Below are positions 1 through 9,480 of a DNA stretch of 34,397 nt, one piece after another. The notes beneath the pieces were generated by a model. It had not been told where the DNA came from. It searched no databases and saw only the letters and a list, made by a program, of their open reading frames with translations. Location of the stretch: positions 1 to 34,397 of the forward strand of contig JAAYCY010000020.1 of assembly GCA_012729535.1 (NCBI GenBank), read 5' to 3'. The position numbers were made by a program, and so were the translations under genes. This DNA is from Methanomicrobiales archaeon (GTDB lineage Archaea; Halobacteriota; Methanomicrobia; Methanomicrobiales; Methanospirillaceae). Position 1 is the first letter of the stretch, and every line of letters begins with the position of its first letter.

Positions 1-99
1 AATTGATAATTCCAGGATTTTTGTTCGAATTCTAAATTTCACAGATGAGTTAAGGGATATTGTCCGATGGCTGGGCCCAAATGTTGAAAAATATTACAT

Positions 100-1160
100 A
101 TGAAAAATTTGGTGCCGAGTGTCGGTTTTACCATGTTCCTGAATTTTTTTAAAAAACCCGGATATCAGATTACCCATAAAATTTACCAAAAACTGATAGA
201 TATGATACATAGCTCTGAACCCCCATACAGAACGCAAACAAAAGAACCTGGCAATGCTGGACAAGACCCACTTGACCGGATCATCATTGAATGTGATGAA
301 TCAACCAATGAACTCCTCTACCTGAATAAATGTGGAAAATTGAGTAGAAAGAAACAGATATCCTAAACAATGGAGAAGAAATTCAGGGAAAGACTTCAGT
401 CAGGGAATACCATGATAGTGATACCGGATTATGGTTTCAGTGCTGGGATTCTGTAATCAGATGGTATAATGGCAAACTTATCAGGCTTGAAATAGCTATG
501 AATATTACTGCCCGTAAACAGATAAAATCACAAATTCTGCAGTTATGCAACCTGAGAGAACGTCTTTTCACTCCAAAACCACTTCTTACCAAACTCCAGG
601 ACATTACAGACACTGCAGTTCCACTATTTGGTCTCTCAGTCTCCGGTATATGGCTATTTAAAAATATCATTGACATATCCAGAATTTCTCTCCTTCATGA
701 TGAATCATGGACAGCATGTCAAAATCCAAAAAAACAAAAACTTAAACTTATCATCAGTTCATCCAAAAAAAACGAGATCTCATCGCTTGTCTCCTCATTA
801 TCCACTTTTTCAGGATATAAATCAGGCATTCCCGATATCCTGGAACCGGTTGAGATAGAAAACCCGGAAGATTTTTTTCACTCATTACGGTTACACATCA
901 AAGAACAGGCAAGGACATACAATCTTCACTATTCAGAAATCTTTCCTCTCATTGATGCGAGTGGAAAAACAATCGGATATACCTGTTCATTCAGAGAGAA
1001 TGAATTCCTTTCAGAAGAGCAGCAACTCTTAAGAAACCTGGCACATATCACATCACAGGTGATAATTTCGGATTTAGCCATGCAGGCCCATGTCCGGACC
1101 ATGGAAAAATACCAGATACTGGTAGATAATCTCCCCCAGGGTGTTTTTTTTAAAAGATAA
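100..1160 (+). pseudogene. Decayed PAS-GAF N-terminal half of a sensor histidine kinase
   Basis: This is the sensory half of a cytoplasmic signal-transduction kinase that no longer reads through. Bases 100-366 encode the start of a PAS domain (motif PLDRIIIECDES, then LLYLNKCGK) and then hit a stop. From 348 a second frame continues with the end of the same PAS domain (EYHDSDTGLWFQCWD, then IAMNITARKQ), so roughly 15-20 residues of the PAS core are missing and the frame is changed. The second frame runs through a GAF-like region (about 540-1080) into the start of another PAS domain (DNLPQGVFF) and stops at 1160. Deleting one T from the 8-T run at 1144-1151 would join it to the next entry. The true N-terminus may lie upstream of 100 and is unclear. 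I see two lesions, so decay is more likely than regulated frameshifting. Confidence 0.7.
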
Positions 1161-2190
1161 TGAACTTCGGTACATTTCGTTCAACAAAAGGTTTGCAATC
1201 GATGCAGAAGCTGAATGGAGTTCATTATTTGGTAAAAAGGATTCGGATATATTCCCCGCATCCCTGGCGAAAATATCTTCAGACCTCGACAATAGAGTTC
1301 TTATCTCGAGAGACACCCTGGAATCGGTATTTGAATATATCCAGGATGACAAGACCAGGTGGATTGAATCAATCCGGACTCCCCTCATTGATAACGATGG
1401 AAACGTCTCCGGAATACTTGGGATTATGCATGACATAACCCGGAGAAAACTTGCTGAAGAAGAACTCCAGTGCCTGTATAATGAACTCGAAGTGAGAGTA
1501 GAAGCAAGGACTGAAGAACTACTTCGGGCACAGGAATCATTTCACCAGGCTAACCGGAAATTAAACCTCTTAAATTCCATAACAAGGCATGATATCCTGA
1601 ACCAGATAACTGCCTTGTACGCCTACCTGGAGTTTGCCAGAGAACAGGTGACTGATTCATCTACACTTGAATATCTGGAAAAAGCCGTAGAATCTGCCAG
1701 AATAATTCATGAACAGATTGCGTTTACAAAATTATACCAGGATATCGGGGTTAATGTACCGTTGTGGCAACCGGTTCGCCAGGTCATCGCCCGGGTCATC
1801 AGGAGTATTCATGCAGATTCGGTAACCATCACCATGTCACTTCAAAATGTTGAAGTATACGCCGATCCTCTTTTAGAAAAGGTATTCTACACATTAATTG
1901 ATAATTCTATCAGGCATGGAAACCATGTTTCACACATACATTTTAGCTTTAAAAAAACATCCAATATTCTTACCATCTGGTATGAAGATAACGGAACCGG
2001 GATAGAACCGGAAAACAAAACACGTATCTTTGAACGTGGGTTTGGAAAAAATACCGGTCTGGGTCTCTTTTTGGCACAAGAAATTCTTGCCATAACAGGT
2101 TCATCAATATCTGAAACCGGAGAATATCGAAAAGGAGCGAGATTTGAATTGACATTTCTCAATGACAGGTACAGGATCTGTTCTGAATGA
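1141..2190 (+). CDS. PAS-histidine kinase, C-terminal half of the split gene
   Basis: The open frame begins with a GTG inside the sequence that would continue the PAS domain of the preceding fragment. It holds the PAS remainder (ending GIMHDITRRK, about residues 90-105), a coiled linker (LEVRVEARTEELL), the phospho-acceptor motif TRHDILNQ, and an HATPase_c domain with N box DNSIRHG and G boxes EDNGTGIEP and FGKNTGLGLF. All catalytic kinase motifs are intact, so this half could still act as a kinase if translated from the internal GTG, but its sensor input is lost. No Shine-Dalgarno site is evident before 1141, since that sequence is coding in the ancestral gene. I regard it as the 3' part of a pseudogene; an indel sequencing error in the T run is the main alternative for this one lesion. 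Confidence 0.7.
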   Translation: MFFLKDNELRYISFNKRFAIDAEAEWSSLFGKKDSDIFPASLAKISSDLDNRVLISRDTLESVFEYIQDDKTRWIESIRTPLIDNDGNVSGILGIMHDITRRKLAEEELQCLYNELEVRVEARTEELLRAQESFHQANRKLNLLNSITRHDILNQITALYAYLEFAREQVTDSSTLEYLEKAVESARIIHEQIAFTKLYQDIGVNVPLWQPVRQVIARVIRSIHADSVTITMSLQNVEVYADPLLEKVFYTLIDNSIRHGNHVSHIHFSFKKTSNILTIWYEDNGTGIEPENKTRIFERGFGKNTGLGLFLAQEILAITGSSISETGEYRKGARFELTFLNDRYRICSE

Positions 2191-2226
2191 ATGGTGCAAC
2201 CACCAGGCAAGAAAAAATTTCACGGG

Positions 2227-2234
2227 TTTTTTTT
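2227..2234 (+). terminator. T-run terminator after the split kinase
   Basis: Eight consecutive T residues lie 37 bases after the kinase stop codon, with no strong hairpin. Archaeal RNA polymerase terminates at such U-runs. The next gene is convergent. Confidence 0.5.
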
Positions 2235-2296
2235 AATAATTATACGTATATTATCGATTTACTCTTTTTGAACACGTTATCTAAAAAAATTTTGGA

Positions 2297-3586
2297 TTAA
2301 CAATTTTCAGTATTCTGGATTTTAAACTGAAACTCGTTCCAAGTGATAGTAACCCCGGTTCTCCCTAAATCATCATCATCGGTGTCACCAACATACTCTA
2401 ATTCATTTATTGCTCCTGAACCAAGGGGGAAATAATCATTTTCATGATCCATATCTATATACGAATGTTTTTTTGCCTTTTTCGGAGAGAAATCAATCAC
2501 TTTCCACCCAATAGGGGGCGTATACAAACTTACCGTAGTTTCTCCTGTAATAAATGTACGATCTTGTTCAATTTTTCCACCCTTATTCTCATCAGCGCTA
2601 AATTTGATTTCTCCGATTACTTCATCTCCAAGATTTTTAAAACTTACATCAAGGTCAATATATGCCGATCCATCAAAGTCTTTATCACCCCATTCCAAGT
2701 TCATTGGAACAAATGTAAACTTTTCAGGTGTTTTTTTCTCTATCTTTGTTTCACAATCCTTTTGCTGATTTCCACCCTTTGTTCCGCTGATGCAGTCTGT
2801 GTTTTGGACTTTTCCAGGAACACTGTTTTTTAACCAGCAACGAGCATTCTGCCCTTGTATACCGGGTTTCACATAGGTATATGCCTTACATGCAGTATCT
2901 TTGTTACATCCATCCCTGCATTCACAGGGGTTAGGACTTGATAAATCAAAATTTTTATAATTAGAACCAGGTCTGTCAGTATCTATCTCCATATCAGGAT
3001 CATTACAACCAGTGGTTGTGCCTGAACCAGATTTTTTAATGCCTGATATGCAATCAACATCAGACTTTGCTTCGGGAACACTGTTTTTCAGCCAGCACCT
3101 GGGTTTTTCTCCCTGGGCACCAGATTTTACATAGGTATATGCCTTACATGTGGCATCTTTGTTACATGCATCCCTGCATTCACATGCATCACGATTTGTC
3201 AGATCAAAATCTTTGTAATCAGAACCTGGTCTATTGGTACCAATCTCCATGTCAGGCTCAAAACAGACAGTGATATTCATAGAACCAGGACTTTTAACTC
3301 CGCTAACACAATTCGGATCAGATTCAGCAACCGGAACAGAAGACTTAAGCCAGCAATTTGCTTTTTCTCCCTGGACACCAGGTTTTACATAGGTATATGC
3401 CATGCATCCGCTATCAACAAGACATTTCTGCTCACATAACGCCGGATCTGCAATATCAAGTGGAATTGTTGAATAATCAAAACCAGGTCGATTCGTATTT
3501 TCTTCACGAGTGATAGCTCCACCTGCAATTAAGACACAGGTGAGAAATCCAAAAAAAACAAGAGTCAGAACCTTTTCATACCTCAT
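2297..3586 (-). CDS. Secreted protein with three PAN/apple-like domains
   Basis: The 429-residue product has an N-terminal hydrophobic signal segment (residues 5-24) and should be exported. Three tandem Cys-rich modules follow at about 31-98, 116-184 and 203-269. Each has the pattern RPG-x-(D/N)Y, a Cys pair, C-x-A-Y-TYVK, then CWLK-x-SVP and a final Cys, which matches PAN/apple domains (PAN_4 type), disulfide-stabilised modules that bind proteins or carbohydrates. Residues about 285-429 form a separate Asp-rich C-terminal domain that I do not recognise (it includes VGDTDDDDLG, possibly cation-binding). The start is supported by GGGAGGA 5-7 bases upstream of the ATG and a TATA-like element further up. 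The same PAN module ends the protease at 9481-11178, so the two may act at the same cell surface. The exact ligand is unknown. Confidence 0.8.
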   Translation of the reverse strand: MRYEKVLTLVFFGFLTCVLIAGGAITREENTNRPGFDYSTIPLDIADPALCEQKCLVDSGCMAYTYVKPGVQGEKANCWLKSSVPVAESDPNCVSGVKSPGSMNITVCFEPDMEIGTNRPGSDYKDFDLTNRDACECRDACNKDATCKAYTYVKSGAQGEKPRCWLKNSVPEAKSDVDCISGIKKSGSGTTTGCNDPDMEIDTDRPGSNYKNFDLSSPNPCECRDGCNKDTACKAYTYVKPGIQGQNARCWLKNSVPGKVQNTDCISGTKGGNQQKDCETKIEKKTPEKFTFVPMNLEWGDKDFDGSAYIDLDVSFKNLGDEVIGEIKFSADENKGGKIEQDRTFITGETTVSLYTPPIGWKVIDFSPKKAKKHSYIDMDHENDYFPLGSGAINELEYVGDTDDDDLGRTGVTITWNEFQFKIQNTENC

Positions 3587-3644
3587 AATAATCCTCCCTT
3601 ATAACACACATCTACGCCATTTATTTGAATATCTTCAATATCCG

Positions 3645-3654
3645 TTTTTTTATA
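3645..3654 (-). promoter_or_regulatory. TATA-like box for the PAN protein
   Basis: On the minus strand the sequence reads TATAAAAAAA, about 60 bases upstream of the start codon at 3586, flanked by short CCGT/ACGG arms. Initiation about 25 bases downstream would leave a leader of about 35 nt carrying the GGGAGG ribosome site. Confidence 0.45.
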
Positions 3655-3655
3655 C

Positions 3656-4055
3656 GGTTATTTGAAAATCATACCCACACAGTACGCCAGGGGGTACCTC
3701 CGGGTAACAACACTCTCTTGTTATTATCCAGCGGAGAGGTTTTGGATTATCTCATATGAAACGACAGTGAAGGTTTAGATATACGATACAGTCAGGTATA
3801 TGGGATGAATCAATTTCTTGGAATAATCTGGTACTTTTTGTTCGTCCATGAATATCCCATAACCTTTTTTCCCCATGGTTTCTCAATAGACATGGGAAAA
3901 GAAAAAAATATGCCCTGCAGAATTGCTTTGCAATAGAATATATTATTAATACCTGAATAATCGCGATTTCTAAAGAATTTTTACATGATTGCTAAAAATT
4001 ATTAAAATCAGGTGAGATAATTTTTTTCAGATAAAAAAACTGAAAATCAAAAAAA
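3656..4055. other. Intergenic stretch, no gene seen
   Basis: I see no convincing reading frame. It contains a small inverted repeat CCCATG...CATGGG (about 3872-3896) and a 7-bp stem, TTTTCAG/CTGAAAA, at 4024-4046 just before the transporter-tail fragment. The base composition is strongly A/T. Confidence 0.4.
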
Positions 4056-4165
4056 ACCTGATATTTTATGATCCCTGCTTATTATGGTCATGAATATGAT
4101 GAAGAACAGGTGTGGGGATGATCATGAATCATACTCTCATGTTCATGTGAATGAGCGTGAACTAT
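4056..4165 (-). pseudogene. Remnant of a His-rich transporter C-terminal tail
   Basis: About 110 bases align by eye with the 3' end of the DMT transporter gene (about 11556-11665), including the shared stretch ctgatattttat and the following CAT-rich run. On the minus strand it reads V-H-A-H-S-H-E-H-E and then I-H-D-H-P-H, where the intact gene has V-H-A-H-P-H-E-H-E and I-V-H-S-H-S-H. A small deletion then shifts the frame, so the L-H-H-x-H-x-H end of the intact gene survives only in another frame. Nothing of the membrane domain remains. It is a relic of a second copy of that transporter, either deleted in place or transposed. Confidence 0.6.
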
Positions 4166-4566
4166 TGTGCTAAAATCACCAAGACGAAAAGGCGTCTGTT
4201 TTGAATCAAAAGCAAAAACCAACTCAAAAGTCAACCTTAATATGGATTTTCTTAAAGTTCAGGGTAATAATATCCTGCATTTTTGTATTCAATGATAGAT
4301 TATGCTCATCAGTTCAAGGATTGAGTCCTGAGAACTTGAAGATATTGCGAATGCTCGGGCCGGATTTAAGAAAAATTCTACGCCTGAAAAAAGATCTGGT
4401 GAATGTGGTATAAACTTATTTTAATTATTATTTTCCTTCCAATCAGGTTACTCCTTAAAATTCAAATGAAATACAACAATCTTTCAACGATATATGTACA
4501 CCATTGATGTTCTTGATGGTGTTACCTCCAATAATTTTACTCTGAAACTTCTTTAGGTAACTCCTG
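4166..4566. other. Intergenic stretch with one inverted repeat
   Basis: A 70-codon frame at 4201-4413 (+) has no recognisable domain, no ribosome site and no family resemblance, so I do not call it. At 4498-4522 there is an inverted repeat, ACACCAT/ATGGTGT with an 11-base loop, 45 bases past the stop of the large kinase on the minus strand. It may be a terminator or RNA-stability stem for that gene. Confidence 0.35.
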
Positions 4567-7500
4567 CTAATCAGCATATCGCCATTTCCGCTTTGGAACA
4601 TTGATTTCAAACATTGCTCCAATTTCTGTCTGTCCGGTCTCCTGGATAGTGATACCAGTGATTGAAAAAATCTCTCTGCAAAGAGTCAGTCCAAGGCCGG
4701 TATTTTTCCCAAATCCTCTCTCAAAGATCTTTTCTTTCATATCATCAGGAATACCCGTACCATCATCTTCACATATAATCAGGAAATCCTCATCCTTCTG
4801 TAATGCATGGAACCGGATTGTGGTGATTTTTTCTCCATATCGAAGGGCATTCTCAATCAAATTATATACTATCTTAAAAAACATCGGATCAGCATAAATC
4901 TCGAGTTTTTCAGGGAGTTCATTTTTTAGGGTAACAGAATTGAGATTCAGTTGTAATGCAGCTTGATCCACGGTCTGCCTGACATTCTGCCAGGTAGGAA
5001 TATTTATACCGATCTCTTCATATTGTTTGGTAAACTGGATAATTGAATTGATATGGTCTGAAATGGTTATAGCCTTACCTGTCATTTCCTGTAATGAAGA
5101 TCCCTGTACTGACTCATCAAGAATCTGAAGAAAACCCATCAGACCTATTAGTTGATTATTGATATCATGCCTGGTAATATCAGTCAATAGGTTCAGTTTT
5201 TTGTTAGCCTGCCGAAGTGATTCCTCTGCAAGTTTAAGTCTGGTGATATCATGCATGATTCCTTCAATGCCAGCACAATTTCCCTGGTTATCGTAGAAGT
5301 AGTGACAACTGGCAGTAACATAGAGTATGTTGCCATTGCGGTCAGAGAGAGTAAGCGGAAAGTCCTTAATGGTTCCGTTTTCAGTTAAAATTCTTATTAA
5401 CTCCTCTCGCTCAACCAGATCAGCGAATAAAGTATCCCTAATGTTCAGTCCAATCATCTCTTCAGGTGATGAGTACCCTGCAATCAGAGCTCCCATGGGA
5501 CTTATCATAGTAAGATTCCCGTCAAGATCTACCTGGTACAAGAGATCCTGCATATTCTCTATGATAGAACGGTATTTTCTTTCACTTGCCAATAGTTCAT
5601 CTTCAGCTTTTTTCCGTTCAGTAATATCTCTAAAAATTCCTTCTATCCCTTTAAACTCTCCTTGTAAGTCATAGTACTTGTGACTGCTGGTTATGACAGT
5701 AATTGGTGTTCCATCTTTCTTTTTCAGGAGGACTTCAACATTACTAACGGAACCTGTTTTTTCAATTTCTTTTAAAAACTGGTCTCTTACTTCCGGATTA
5801 GAATAAAATGATTGGGCGACATTCTGTCCAATGATCCCAGAGATTGAATCATACCCAAGAACCTTTGATGCAGAAGGACTGAGCTGGATGATGTTACCGC
5901 TTTTATCAGTCCTGTAAAACACGTCCTGGATATTCTCAAAAATTGTCCGGTAATCCATTTCAGCCATAACACGATCGGTAATATCCAGGACTGATGCAAT
6001 ACTCCAGGTAGTCCCAGGGATCATCGATACGTTATTCATACAGAATCTGATGTTTCCAAATTTATCGATAAATCTGAACTCATATACTCTCGGAGCATCA
6101 GAAGGGTCATCACGCCGATCAGCGTGATATTTTTTCATACGCTCAAGGTCTTCTTTGACAATAAATTCGGTCCAGCTCTTTTTATGTTCCAGTTCTTCAA
6201 TCGAAAAACCAGAAAGCCGGGAAAAACCATCATTTGCATACAAAATGGTTGTATCTTGTTCGATTATGATGGTGGCTGTACCGGTATTATCAAATATCGC
6301 ATGGTAGAGGTTTTCTGATTTTTTATATTCATCTTCTGCGTTTTTCCGGTCAGTAATATCTCTGAAAATCCCTTCTATCCCTTTAAACTCTCCTTGTAAG
6401 TCATAGTACTGGTGACTGCTGGTTATGACAGTAATTGGTGTTCCATCTTTCTTTTTCAGGAGGACTTCAACATTACTAACTGACCCTGTTTTTTCAATTT
6501 CTTCTAAAAAATGGTCTCTTACTTCCGGATTAGAATAAAATGATTGGGCTACATTCTGTCCAATGATCCCAGAGATTGAATCATACCCAAGAACCTTTGA
6601 TGCAGAAGGACTGAGCAGGATGATGTTACCGCTTTTATCAGTCCTGTAAAACACGTCCTGGATATTCTCAAAAATTGACCGGTAATCCATTTCAGCCGTA
6701 ACACGTTCGGTAATATCCTGGACTGATGCAATACTCCAGGTAGTCCCAGGAATCATCGATACGTTATTCATACAGAATCTGATGTTTCCAAATTTATTGA
6801 TAAATCTGAACTCATATACTCTCGGAGCATCAGAAGGGTCATCACGCCGGTCAGCATGATATTTTTTCATTCGTTCAAGGTCTTCTTTGACAATAAATTC
6901 GGTCCAGCTCTTTTTATGTTCAAGTTCTTCAATCGTGAAACCAGAAAGCCGGGAAAAACCAGCATTTGCATACAAAATGGTGGTATCTTGTTCGATTATG
7001 ATTGTGGCTGTGCCGGTATTATCAAAAATGGCATGGTAGAGGTTTTCTGATCTTTTCAATTCATCTTCTACATTTTTTCGTTCAGTAATATCGATGAGTA
7101 CGCCATTCCAGATAATGGTTCCATCCGGTCCTTGAACTTCCGGGATAGAACTTCCATAAATCCACCTTACCTTATCATGAAAAGAAGTCCTGAATTCATG
7201 TTTCAATGGTGTAAGAGTCCGGGCAGATTCTGTTATGGATTTGAATAATTCCTCACGGTCTTCAGGGAGAACCACGGAAAAAATTGAAGATGGAGATTCA
7301 ATTGCTTCTTTATCCGGTATTCCGGTTAAATCAATCCAGCTCTTACTGACAAAAGGCATCAGGATTCTCCCATCCGGATGGAGTTCCATTTGGTAGATAG
7401 CACCAGGAATATTCTTTCCCACTGTTTCGAACTTGTGTTGTTCCTCCTTTAATGCCTCTTCTGCATTTTTTGTTTCGGTAATATCCCGGCCAACAAGTTG

Positions 7501-9081
7501 ATACTCGGTAATATGCTGATTTTCATCAAGAATTGCCCGTATGGTCCAGTGGTGCCAGATTTTTTTCCCGCTATTAATATAATTCATCCCTTCCGATTCA
7601 TAGATCGGATTTTCCGGTGATATTGACTGAAATATTTCAGTGTTCTGAAGATTATCATCAAATCGAATAATTTCAAATATCTTTTTCGCCTGAATATCCT
7701 TGTTCTCGGATATTTTTTCATAGAAAGATCTGAATGATTTATTGCTGAAAGTTATGGTCCCGTTTGGAGTAAATCGTGCAATAAGCTCAGTCTGTTCATT
7801 GATAACTGATCGGTACCGCTCTTCACTTTGAAGCAGTGCTTCTTCTGCCTTAACTCTTGCAATAGCCGCCCCAATCTGAGTAGCTATCGTCTCTAATGCA
7901 ACCCGGGAACTTTCAGAAATCTTAATAATACTGTGAGAACTGATATTGAGACAGGCAACTAATTCGTTCGCAGAAAAAATAGGTATGATAGCGATTGCCT
8001 GTAATCCGTCTCTTTTAATTTCTTCATTCTGATTTTTATCGAGGTCATTATAATTAGTAAAAATGGGGGCTCCTTTCCTGATGACTTCAGCGTGTATTGA
8101 ATCAGGCGAAAAACTTGGGACCTGTGCGATAAATTCATCTGAAAGGTTATGTGACAGGGCAAGATCTATTGAACCGGTTTTTTCATCAACAAGGTAAATT
8201 CCACCTGAGTCAAGTTCAGATATTTCAATAGCCTTGGTCAGGCAGAGTTCTAATAACTCATACAACCCAGTAGTTTTCTGGGATATCAGCCCTAATTCAA
8301 GCTGGGTGAGTAATATGTTTTCTGCTCTCTTCTGTTCGGTAATATCTCTTCCAACTGACTGATATTCAAATACTCTTCCCTGTTCATCAAAGAAAGCGTG
8401 TTCTCTCCACCAGTGCCACCTGATACTGCCATCAGGCATGATTATTCTGTGTTCAATATCCCCCATGGGATGGTCTGGTGTGAGCGACTGGAAATGGAGG
8501 AGAAGCCGGGATATGTCTTCCGGATGAATTTTTGGCTTAAAGGATGTTCCAAGAATATCTTCTGTTTTTACATCAAAGTATGTGCAATATGCCTCATTAG
8601 CAAAAACTGTGATTCCATCTGGTGTGAACCGGCAGATAAAATCTCTTTGCGTTTCTACGATATCACGATACTTTCGTTCACTCTCTTCAAGGGCCATATC
8701 AGCCTTTCGTTTATGAAACGCTGTTCTGACTTTATGAGCCAGTTCTGCAAATTGTGATTTAGGTTCCCCTCCCTTCTGCAGGTAAAAATCTGCACCATAA
8801 TTAAGTGCAAGGATGACAACCTCTTCCCTGCCTCTGCCCGTGAATAAAATAAATGGGATCTCTCCATATTGGGATCTCACCTCCTGAAGAAATTCGAGTC
8901 CGTTCTTTTTTGGCATCTCATAATCGGAGATAATTACGTCAAAATGATCATGAGAGAGCAGAGTTAATCCCATATCTGCGGAATCAGCTAGTTCTACCTG
9001 GAAATCAGCAGTTCTTTCCAGAAATAATTTACCGATCTCCAAAAGTGATCTGTCATCATCAACATACAGGATGGAAATCAT
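4567..9081 (-). CDS. Giant hybrid sensor kinase: receiver, GAF, eight PAS, histidine kinase
   Basis: This 1504-residue cytoplasmic protein has no predicted membrane segment. Order: receiver domain (1-120; D8-D10 acidic pocket, phospho-acceptor D53, T81, K103); PAS1 (about 130-250); GAF (about 260-420); PAS2 and PAS3 (about 425-675); PAS4-PAS5 (678-921); PAS6-PAS7 (922-1165); PAS8 (about 1168-1290); dimerisation motif TRHDINNQL with the phosphorylatable H1305; then HATPase_c with NALRYGE, EDDGTGIPDD and FGKNTGLGL. An N-terminal receiver on a kinase suggests it is itself a phosphorelay target that integrates several signals. PAS4-5 and PAS6-7 are near-identical copies of one 244-residue unit. 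No clear Shine-Dalgarno site precedes the ATG, so translation may be leaderless. No output regulator lies next to it. The signal is unknown; PAS ligands such as haem or flavin cannot be read from sequence. Confidence 0.9.
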   Translation of the reverse strand: MISILYVDDDRSLLEIGKLFLERTADFQVELADSADMGLTLLSHDHFDVIISDYEMPKKNGLEFLQEVRSQYGEIPFILFTGRGREEVVILALNYGADFYLQKGGEPKSQFAELAHKVRTAFHKRKADMALEESERKYRDIVETQRDFICRFTPDGITVFANEAYCTYFDVKTEDILGTSFKPKIHPEDISRLLLHFQSLTPDHPMGDIEHRIIMPDGSIRWHWWREHAFFDEQGRVFEYQSVGRDITEQKRAENILLTQLELGLISQKTTGLYELLELCLTKAIEISELDSGGIYLVDEKTGSIDLALSHNLSDEFIAQVPSFSPDSIHAEVIRKGAPIFTNYNDLDKNQNEEIKRDGLQAIAIIPIFSANELVACLNISSHSIIKISESSRVALETIATQIGAAIARVKAEEALLQSEERYRSVINEQTELIARFTPNGTITFSNKSFRSFYEKISENKDIQAKKIFEIIRFDDNLQNTEIFQSISPENPIYESEGMNYINSGKKIWHHWTIRAILDENQHITEYQLVGRDITETKNAEEALKEEQHKFETVGKNIPGAIYQMELHPDGRILMPFVSKSWIDLTGIPDKEAIESPSSIFSVVLPEDREELFKSITESARTLTPLKHEFRTSFHDKVRWIYGSSIPEVQGPDGTIIWNGVLIDITERKNVEDELKRSENLYHAIFDNTGTATIIIEQDTTILYANAGFSRLSGFTIEELEHKKSWTEFIVKEDLERMKKYHADRRDDPSDAPRVYEFRFINKFGNIRFCMNNVSMIPGTTWSIASVQDITERVTAEMDYRSIFENIQDVFYRTDKSGNIILLSPSASKVLGYDSISGIIGQNVAQSFYSNPEVRDHFLEEIEKTGSVSNVEVLLKKKDGTPITVITSSHQYYDLQGEFKGIEGIFRDITDRKNAEDEYKKSENLYHAIFDNTGTATIIIEQDTTILYANDGFSRLSGFSIEELEHKKSWTEFIVKEDLERMKKYHADRRDDPSDAPRVYEFRFIDKFGNIRFCMNNVSMIPGTTWSIASVLDITDRVMAEMDYRTIFENIQDVFYRTDKSGNIIQLSPSASKVLGYDSISGIIGQNVAQSFYSNPEVRDQFLKEIEKTGSVSNVEVLLKKKDGTPITVITSSHKYYDLQGEFKGIEGIFRDITERKKAEDELLASERKYRSIIENMQDLLYQVDLDGNLTMISPMGALIAGYSSPEEMIGLNIRDTLFADLVEREELIRILTENGTIKDFPLTLSDRNGNILYVTASCHYFYDNQGNCAGIEGIMHDITRLKLAEESLRQANKKLNLLTDITRHDINNQLIGLMGFLQILDESVQGSSLQEMTGKAITISDHINSIIQFTKQYEEIGINIPTWQNVRQTVDQAALQLNLNSVTLKNELPEKLEIYADPMFFKIVYNLIENALRYGEKITTIRFHALQKDEDFLIICEDDGTGIPDDMKEKIFERGFGKNTGLGLTLCREIFSITGITIQETGQTEIGAMFEINVPKRKWRYAD
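5587..6318 (-). repeat. 732-bp in-frame tandem repeat, copy B (PAS6-PAS7)
   Basis: This is the second copy (in reading direction) of a 244-codon unit encoding two PAS domains, residues 922-1165 of the giant kinase. It starts at SENLYHAIFDN and ends before ASERKYRS. By eye it differs from copy A at about 16 of 244 residues, several of them clustered in the last few codons. Confidence 0.9.
6319..7050 (-). repeat. 732-bp in-frame tandem repeat, copy A (PAS4-PAS5)
   Basis: This is the first copy (in reading direction) of the 244-codon unit, residues 678-921. Matching markers sit exactly 732 bases apart, for example attctgtcca at 5821 and 6553. The length is a multiple of three, so the frame is kept. 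Confidence 0.9.
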
Positions 9082-9480
9082 ACTAGTGCGGGGGTTTTAA
9101 AAATCTTTTATTCAAAGACAAACCTATCGGAATTAGATAAGATAGTATTTAAGCATATCCTCAGCATTACAATGTTCAAATGGGAATAATAACCGATGAT
9201 TTGTTTGCTCTTCCCTTCAATGGATCCATACATTATCATAGCTGGATGTTACTATTCAGCGATGTAAACCAACTCGAATGTTCCGAAAAATAAATTTTTA
9301 TTCAAATCAAGGAAGTTCGAACTCTTGAGTGGTTGAAACGAGTTTAGGATTTTTTTTTCAGAATGATCAGGAATCCAGGGATCTCCAATCGCGATAGCAC
9401 TCATTAGAAGTAATATCTCAACCATTCGAAAGAATGGGGTGAATGTTATTGAGGGAATTTTTTTGGCATTTAAAAAAGGA
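9082..9480. other. Intergenic stretch upstream of the giant kinase
   Basis: I see no coding frame. At 9422-9437 there is a compact hairpin, CCATTC-GAAA-GAATGG, a six-base-pair stem with a GNRA-type tetraloop. It lies 44 bases downstream of the protease stop on the minus strand and could cap its 3' end. Confidence 0.35.

Noticed and set aside
4201-4413. 70-codon frame between the transporter-tail relic and the giant kinase
   Set aside because: No domain, no ribosome-binding site, and composition like the surrounding non-coding DNA.
4601-4897. 98-codon plus-strand frame
   Set aside because: Shadow of the kinase ATPase domain on the other strand.
5587-7050. Large tandem repeat considered as a CRISPR or satellite array
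   Set aside because: It is two 732-bp coding units encoding PAS domains, with no short repeat-spacer pattern.
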